In this document: in pieces, positions 62,969-64,000 of the stretch
Layout of the letters: each line of letters starts with the position of its first letter
Position numbering within the stretch: the stretch's first letter is position 1
Source of the DNA: Marisa cornuarietis
Lineage: Eukaryota; Mollusca; Gastropoda; Architaenioglossa; Ampullariidae
Assembly (NCBI GenBank): GCA_004794655.1
Contig: SMMW01000465.1
Coordinates: 30,001 to 94,000, forward strand
Reading direction: 5' to 3'
DNA length: 64,000 nucleotides
Made by a program: the position numbers and the translations under genes
The notes under the pieces: generated by a model
Told to the model about the DNA's origin: nothing
Databases searched by the model: none
What the model saw: the letters and a program-made list of their open reading frames with translations, nothing else

Positions 62969-64000
62969 GTCTTGTCTAAAATAGGCAGCTTAGCTTGTAT
63001 TTGTGTAAGTGTTGGAACAACGTAAGGCTCTGGTGGTAATATTTCACATTAAAAAATTTTTTCGTCGGTGATCAATTTTTGGAAGATTCGGCTTTTGGTG
63101 TTGGGACGATATGGTCTTGTTTGGGACAATTTGACTCAGGCTGTGGGGCGATATGGCAAAGGGCGAAATGACCAGCCCCCAAAAATTAGCACAAAAAATG
63201 TGCGGTATAAACTTACAGAAGTACTACTCAGTTTTTTAAAACTATAATTCTACAAAAGATCGTGCCAAACACTGACAAAAATATTTGGTAGAGTTCTTCA
63301 AAATCCAGAAGAAACCATAGTTAAAAGAACCTTTCAAATAGTGAAAAATTAAACCCAATTGATTTTTATTTTATTTAAAATATTATAAAACTGTGTCCTG
63401 TTTACATATATTTGGCAAGTAGGTACAGCAAATAGTTTTCATCTAACAATATCTGGGCGTTCAGATGTTTCCATACAGCGCCACTAGATGTGGTGAGTGG
63501 AGACCATACACGAGTAAATAAAGTTAGGGTTAAGATTAGGGTTAGACCGTGAACCATTTAATAAAGTTCTCTCCTCTTCCTTCCATCTGTCCGTCGTTGC
63601 TCTTCTTTAAACTTGAGCTTGTAGTTGTCTCTCCTTCAGCACGTGTCTCGTGCCAGAACCTTGCGCGTGAGGGCAGCATTGTGTTGGTCTCTGTAACTGT
63701 GTAAAGACAAGAGCAGGTAACTTGTACCGAGAAGAACTCACCTGCGACGTTAGGTATGGACCAACAGTGTGGCTACAAAATGCGGCGAGAGAGAGGTTGA
63801 GGGTGAAGCATGTCAGGCGGGTACAGCAGAGTTGTCGGCCGCACGCTACCGCCTGCAGCTTTTCGTCGTAGTTCTTATCGTCTACATTGTAGTTTCCATC
63901 GTCTCCCCTTCCGCTCGAAGAGCCCTGGTGAGAGACCGTCCCTACCCCACACATGGGCTTCTTACTTGTCCTCTGGCTCTCTCCTTGTTCAGTCACAATA
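47706..64000 (-). CDS. SLCO-like: Solute carrier organic anion transporter (OATP/SLCO), 12 exons, 5' end possibly off-window
   Basis: Twelve-span plasma-membrane transporter of the OATP family (major facilitator fold), which moves amphipathic organic anions. Exons in transcript order: 64000-63742, 62772-62557, 61269-61011, 59999-59913, 58625-58419, 58195-58040, 57738-57574, 57047-56861, 56282-56153, 53548-53391, 48583-48519, 48019-47706. All introns are GT/AG and all junction phases match, giving 733 codons from the window edge, or 718 from the first Met (63954-63952). Family marks are the OATP signature DPRWVGAWWAGFL after the fifth span, TYIDNNV before it, a Kazal-like cysteine module in the large fifth outer loop (VFNPVCDGEETFASPCHAAC), and IDATCRVWKTGCGRVGSC before the last span. 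No ATG starts the visible first exon, so the true start may lie beyond 64000. The substrate cannot be read from sequence. Confidence 0.93.
48028..48262 (+). repeat. CA-rich microsatellite tract in SLCO intron 11
   Basis: (CA)n interrupted by AAACA and TACA units, beginning within about 10 bp of the exon 12 acceptor; on the transcribed strand it is TG-rich and sits where the pyrimidine tract should be. Confidence 0.95.
48519..48583 (-). CDS. SLCO-like: SLCO exon 11, start of span 11
   Basis: 65 nt, phase 2 to 1; acceptor CTGCAG|G, donor GTAG|GTAAGT. It encodes SVAEADKTLALGLLAFFMSL, matching the family pattern (V....RS.ALG....L.R). The intron before it spans about 4.8 kb and holds the Tigger relic and the SINE. 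Confidence 0.9.
48690..49250 (-). repeat. ~48-bp tandem units flanking and including the SINE end
   Basis: About five units containing AGCTTGTACTTGACATCTGG lie on both sides of the SINE (48700-48755 and 49022-49250). Two variants differ by the join GGAGCC versus ACCCTCC. The SINE's terminal CCTAGACCTC sequence is part of the unit. Confidence 0.7.
48760..49021 (-). mobile_element. tRNA-derived SINE in SLCO intron 11
   Basis: Read on the minus strand from 49021, it begins GGATGTCCGAGTGGTTAGAG, close to the A-box region of a type II (Ser/Leu) tRNA, followed by a GGCGTCTGAACCG stretch in B-box position. It then has GGGTACCTGACT, also found in the 5.6-kb copy. The 3' end blends into the tandem units on both sides. 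Confidence 0.6.
49690..51358 (-). mobile_element. Decayed Tigger/pogo-type DNA transposon in SLCO intron 11
   Basis: Broken minus-strand transposase. In order: a basic KRKRDTI N-terminal piece (~51080), VERLLLVWVNQRG (~50880), the CENP-B-like stretch RGWFEKFKKRTGIHS (~50800), the catalytic region CDSTGLFWKKMSKRT and LLLCTNATGDYKIKPLLVYH (50500-50680), SIDQQIIANFKKVYTKALF (~50200) and the acidic C-terminus (49702-49965). Several frameshifts and stops separate these parts, so it is inactive. The right end shows CAGTCGTGCCTCAGGATATG (51355 downward) beside a TA, like a pogo terminal repeat; I could not find the matching left terminal repeat. It lies in the same orientation as the host gene. Confidence 0.85.
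51490..51990 (+). repeat. ~28-bp AT-rich repeat in SLCO intron 10
   Basis: Degenerate units of ACAATAACGTAGTATATAGC plus TGTACAAACAT, about 17 copies. Confidence 0.85.
52104..52200 (+). repeat. ~52-bp direct duplication
   Basis: GAATGGTTTAGAATGTAGAA and GGCGTGACGTAAAACGAGTA occur twice in succession. Confidence 0.92.
52285..52515 (+). repeat. (GT)n / GTGAGT compound microsatellite
   Basis: About 230 bp of GT dinucleotides broken by GAGT units. Confidence 0.97.
52560..53390. other. SLCO intron 10, AT-rich part
   Basis: No ORF or element recognised; short (TA)n runs at 52548-52561 and 53119-53136. Confidence 0.5.
53391..53548 (-). CDS. SLCO-like: SLCO exon 10, span 10
   Basis: 158 nt, phase 0 to 2; acceptor TTTACAG|AAG, donor CTCAG|GTACCT. 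It completes the outer loop (GLCSSTC, sequon NQT) and encodes span 10, ending with TPMYITVLR, the place where family members read P..VLR. Confidence 0.9.
53660..56150. other. SLCO intron 9
   Basis: AT-rich intron with a (CA)n/(TA)n tract at 53630-53697 and (GT)n at 54785-54841. No element or conserved ORF was recognised in the rest. Confidence 0.5.
56153..56282 (-). CDS. SLCO-like: SLCO exon 9, Kazal-like outer loop
   Basis: 130 nt, phase 2 to 0; acceptor GTTTCAG|T, donor TTGTCA|GTGAGT. It encodes the cysteine-rich module of the large fifth outer loop (KVCYCDSQVFNPVCDGEE, then SPCHAAC), the Kazal-type motif found in OATPs. It also has the sequon NTS. Confidence 0.92.
56340..56826 (+). repeat. 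23-bp minisatellite in SLCO intron 8, ~20 copies
   Basis: Unit ACACCCTTCAACATCACATAGCC with variants CAGGTAGCC and CACTTAGCC; ends about 35 bp from exon 8. Confidence 0.95.
56861..57047 (-). CDS. SLCO-like: SLCO exon 8, spans 8-9
   Basis: 187 nt, phase 1 to 2; acceptor TGTGCAG|GT, donor ATGAG|GTCAGC. It encodes a glycine-rich span 8 (LLLGGVGTYGGG), a basic turn and span 9 ending GCDNQPMTGLGM. A second donor-like site 7 nt upstream (CTTG|GTATGAG) would break the frame, so the downstream one is used here. Confidence 0.9.
57298..57377 (+). repeat. (GAT)n microsatellite in SLCO intron 7
   Basis: About 26 trinucleotide units. Confidence 0.98.
57574..57738 (-). CDS. SLCO-like: SLCO exon 7, span 7
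   Basis: 165 nt, phase 1 to 1; acceptor GTGCCAG|AC, donor TTTG|GTCAGT. It encodes LPLSVLRLVRQPVFM and FLIKFAEHQF, which follow the family pattern (K.L..NP.FM ... FLPKFLE.QF) around span 7. Confidence 0.92.
58040..58195 (-). CDS. SLCO-like: SLCO exon 6, central cytoplasmic loop
   Basis: 156 nt, phase 1 to 1; acceptor CTGCAG|TA, donor AAAG|GTCAGT. It encodes a polar linker ending GFKAMAK, which joins to DLPLSVLRLV of exon 7. The longest ORF here is in another frame; only the frame used in this model fits both neighbours. Confidence 0.85.
58419..58625 (-). CDS. SLCO-like: SLCO exon 5, OATP signature and span 6
   Basis: 207 nt, phase 1 to 1; acceptor GTCCAG|AG, donor AGAG|GTGAGT. It holds the diagnostic OATP signature DPRWVGAWWAGFL followed by span 6 and a basic cytoplasmic stretch (RHMLRGRREKK). 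A second AG 12 nt downstream would give an immediate stop, which fixes the acceptor. Confidence 0.94.
58655..59100 (+). repeat. ~20-bp TTAGCACAGTANATAACGA repeat with ~80-bp higher-order period
   Basis: Short units form four near-identical blocks that include ACAATACAGACAATAGTAGA; in SLCO intron 4, starting about 30 bp upstream of the exon 5 acceptor. Confidence 0.93.
59430..59640 (+). repeat. 22-bp minisatellite in SLCO intron 4, ~10 copies
   Basis: Unit GACTGTGCCGACCAATGACT plus GT; variants at AATGAA(C/T)G. Confidence 0.95.
59795..59912 (-). repeat. 24-bp splice-donor-bearing repeat adjoining SLCO exon 4
   Basis: About five units on the transcribed strand, each with AGAAG|GTAAGTG and GTG|GTGAGTAG, both matching the 5' splice-site consensus. 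The array starts at the first intronic base of the exon 4 donor, which itself resembles one degenerate unit (AAAG|GTAAATG). Confidence 0.93.
59913..59999 (-). CDS. SLCO-like: SLCO exon 4, span 5
   Basis: 87 nt, phase 1 to 1; acceptor TTCCAG|GG. It encodes span 5 with the family motif LLGPAVGFVMG. The donor AAAG|GTAAATG is weaker than the splice-donor-like repeats that start immediately downstream (59795-59912). Confidence 0.9.
60040..60603 (+). repeat. 33-bp minisatellite in SLCO intron 3, ~17 copies
   Basis: Unit CTAAACAAGCTGTTGTAAGT plus GTCAGGGTAGTGG; open frames on both strands are artefacts of a period divisible by three. Confidence 0.97.
60604..60975 (+). repeat. 33-bp minisatellite adjoining the previous array, ~11 copies
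   Basis: Unit GCCTAGCACAAGTAGCTACA plus AGTGTCAGGTAAT; shares AAGTGTCAGG and the 33-bp period with the array to its left. Confidence 0.96.
61011..61269 (-). CDS. SLCO-like: SLCO exon 3, outer loop and span 4
   Basis: 259 nt, phase 0 to 1; acceptor TTTTCAG|ACA, donor CTAG|GTCAGA. It encodes an outer loop with potential N-glycosylation sequons (NGT, NNS), a hydrophobic fourth span and TTYIDNNVPARS, matching the conserved family motif TYIDDNV. Confidence 0.92.
61503..61850 (+). repeat. 42-bp minisatellite in SLCO intron 2, ~8 copies
   Basis: Unit TACTTTAATGTGCTCACCTC plus ATGTGTCACGTGACTGACTGAG. On the transcribed strand each unit reads CATGAG|GTGAGCAC, donor-like. Confidence 0.96.
61835..62395 (+). 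repeat. 38-bp minisatellite in SLCO intron 2, ~14 copies
   Basis: Unit GTACTTTAATGTGCTAAATG plus AGGTACTACAGGACTAAT; begins in mid-unit of the 42-bp array and shares its first 15 bases. Confidence 0.96.
62557..62772 (-). CDS. SLCO-like: SLCO exon 2, membrane spans 2-3
   Basis: 216 nt, phase 0 to 0; acceptor CCACAG|ATC, donor GAG|GTGACG. It begins ITSIERHFGLSSTQAG, the OATP motif linking span 1 to span 2 (the family usually reads TIEKRF.LSS..SG), then a second-span stretch with NDIGF and SHFGKHAHIPK, typical of the loop before span 3. Confidence 0.92.
62912..62966 (+). repeat. (CA)n microsatellite in SLCO intron 1
   Basis: About 27 CA units. Confidence 0.98.
62967..63741. other. SLCO intron 1, right part
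   Basis: No ORF recognised. Contains GGGACGATATGG / GGGCGATATGG / GGGCGAAATG near-repeats at 63104-63172 and a few telomere-like TTAGGG units at 63523-63546 that are too short and degenerate to be a telomeric tract. Confidence 0.45.
63742..64000 (-). CDS. SLCO-like: SLCO exon 1 (visible first exon)
   Basis: Open to the window edge in frame. It encodes a hydrophilic cytoplasmic N-terminus and then the start of the first membrane span (LTCFTLNLSLAAFCSHTVGP). Its donor after TSQ reads CAG|GTGAGT, phase 0. The first Met is at 63954-63952 in a weak start context (C at -3), so it may or may not be the initiator. Confidence 0.8.

Noticed and set aside
63523..63548. Telomere-like TTAGGG units
   Set aside because: Only two or three degenerate units; no tract.

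Overview
This is a window of animal nuclear DNA, not prokaryotic DNA. It has spliced genes with GT/AG introns, non-LTR retrotransposon (LINE) relics, a pogo/Tigger transposon relic, tRNA-derived SINEs, and very dense tandem repeats. The retroelement mix and the minisatellite load suggest a lophotrochozoan, most likely a gastropod mollusc. That placement is inference; no species is identified.

Two genes are well supported. (1) An intronless gene for a type II regulatory subunit of cAMP-dependent protein kinase (27987-29090, +). It encodes 367 residues with a docking/dimerisation helix pair, an RRQSV pseudo-inhibitor site and two cyclic-nucleotide-binding domains. Four perfect CRE palindromes (TGACGTCA) lie in the 550 bp before its start codon. 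(2) A 12-exon organic anion transporter (SLCO/OATP family) on the minus strand, from the right edge to 47706. I rebuilt it exon by exon: every junction is GT/AG, all phases agree, and the chain gives 733 codons plus a stop. Its stop codon lies inside the edge of a 2-kb hairpin-forming minisatellite, which would form nearly all of its 3' UTR.

Two orphan membrane-protein exons (38236-38736, + ; 33210-33529, -) are likely or possible ends of genes I cannot complete.

Layout. 1-2.9 kb: CpG-rich left edge, then copy 1 of a ~1-kb THAP-like dispersed repeat. 2.9-27 kb: no convincing host gene; about twenty minisatellites and microsatellites (the largest at 7.77-11.5 kb), copy 2 of the THAP-like repeat in inverted orientation (19.3-20.3 kb), and a LINE 3' end inside an array (25.5 kb). 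27.4-30 kb: the PKA-RII gene. 30-38 kb: more arrays, a LINE 3' fragment with an (ATC)n tail, and the orphan exons. 39-44.5 kb: a graveyard of at least four LINE fragments, one containing a minisatellite that grew out of its reverse-transcriptase motif. 45.6-64 kb: the SLCO gene, whose introns hold a Tigger relic, a SINE and more than ten arrays. One array consists of repeated consensus splice donors directly after exon 4.

No prokaryote-style operons, CRISPR arrays or defence systems are present. The unusual biology is in how tandem arrays arise from and intrude into functional sequence: stop codon and 3' UTR, splice sites, LINE coding motifs and SINE ends. Array boundaries and copy numbers were read by eye and are approximate.
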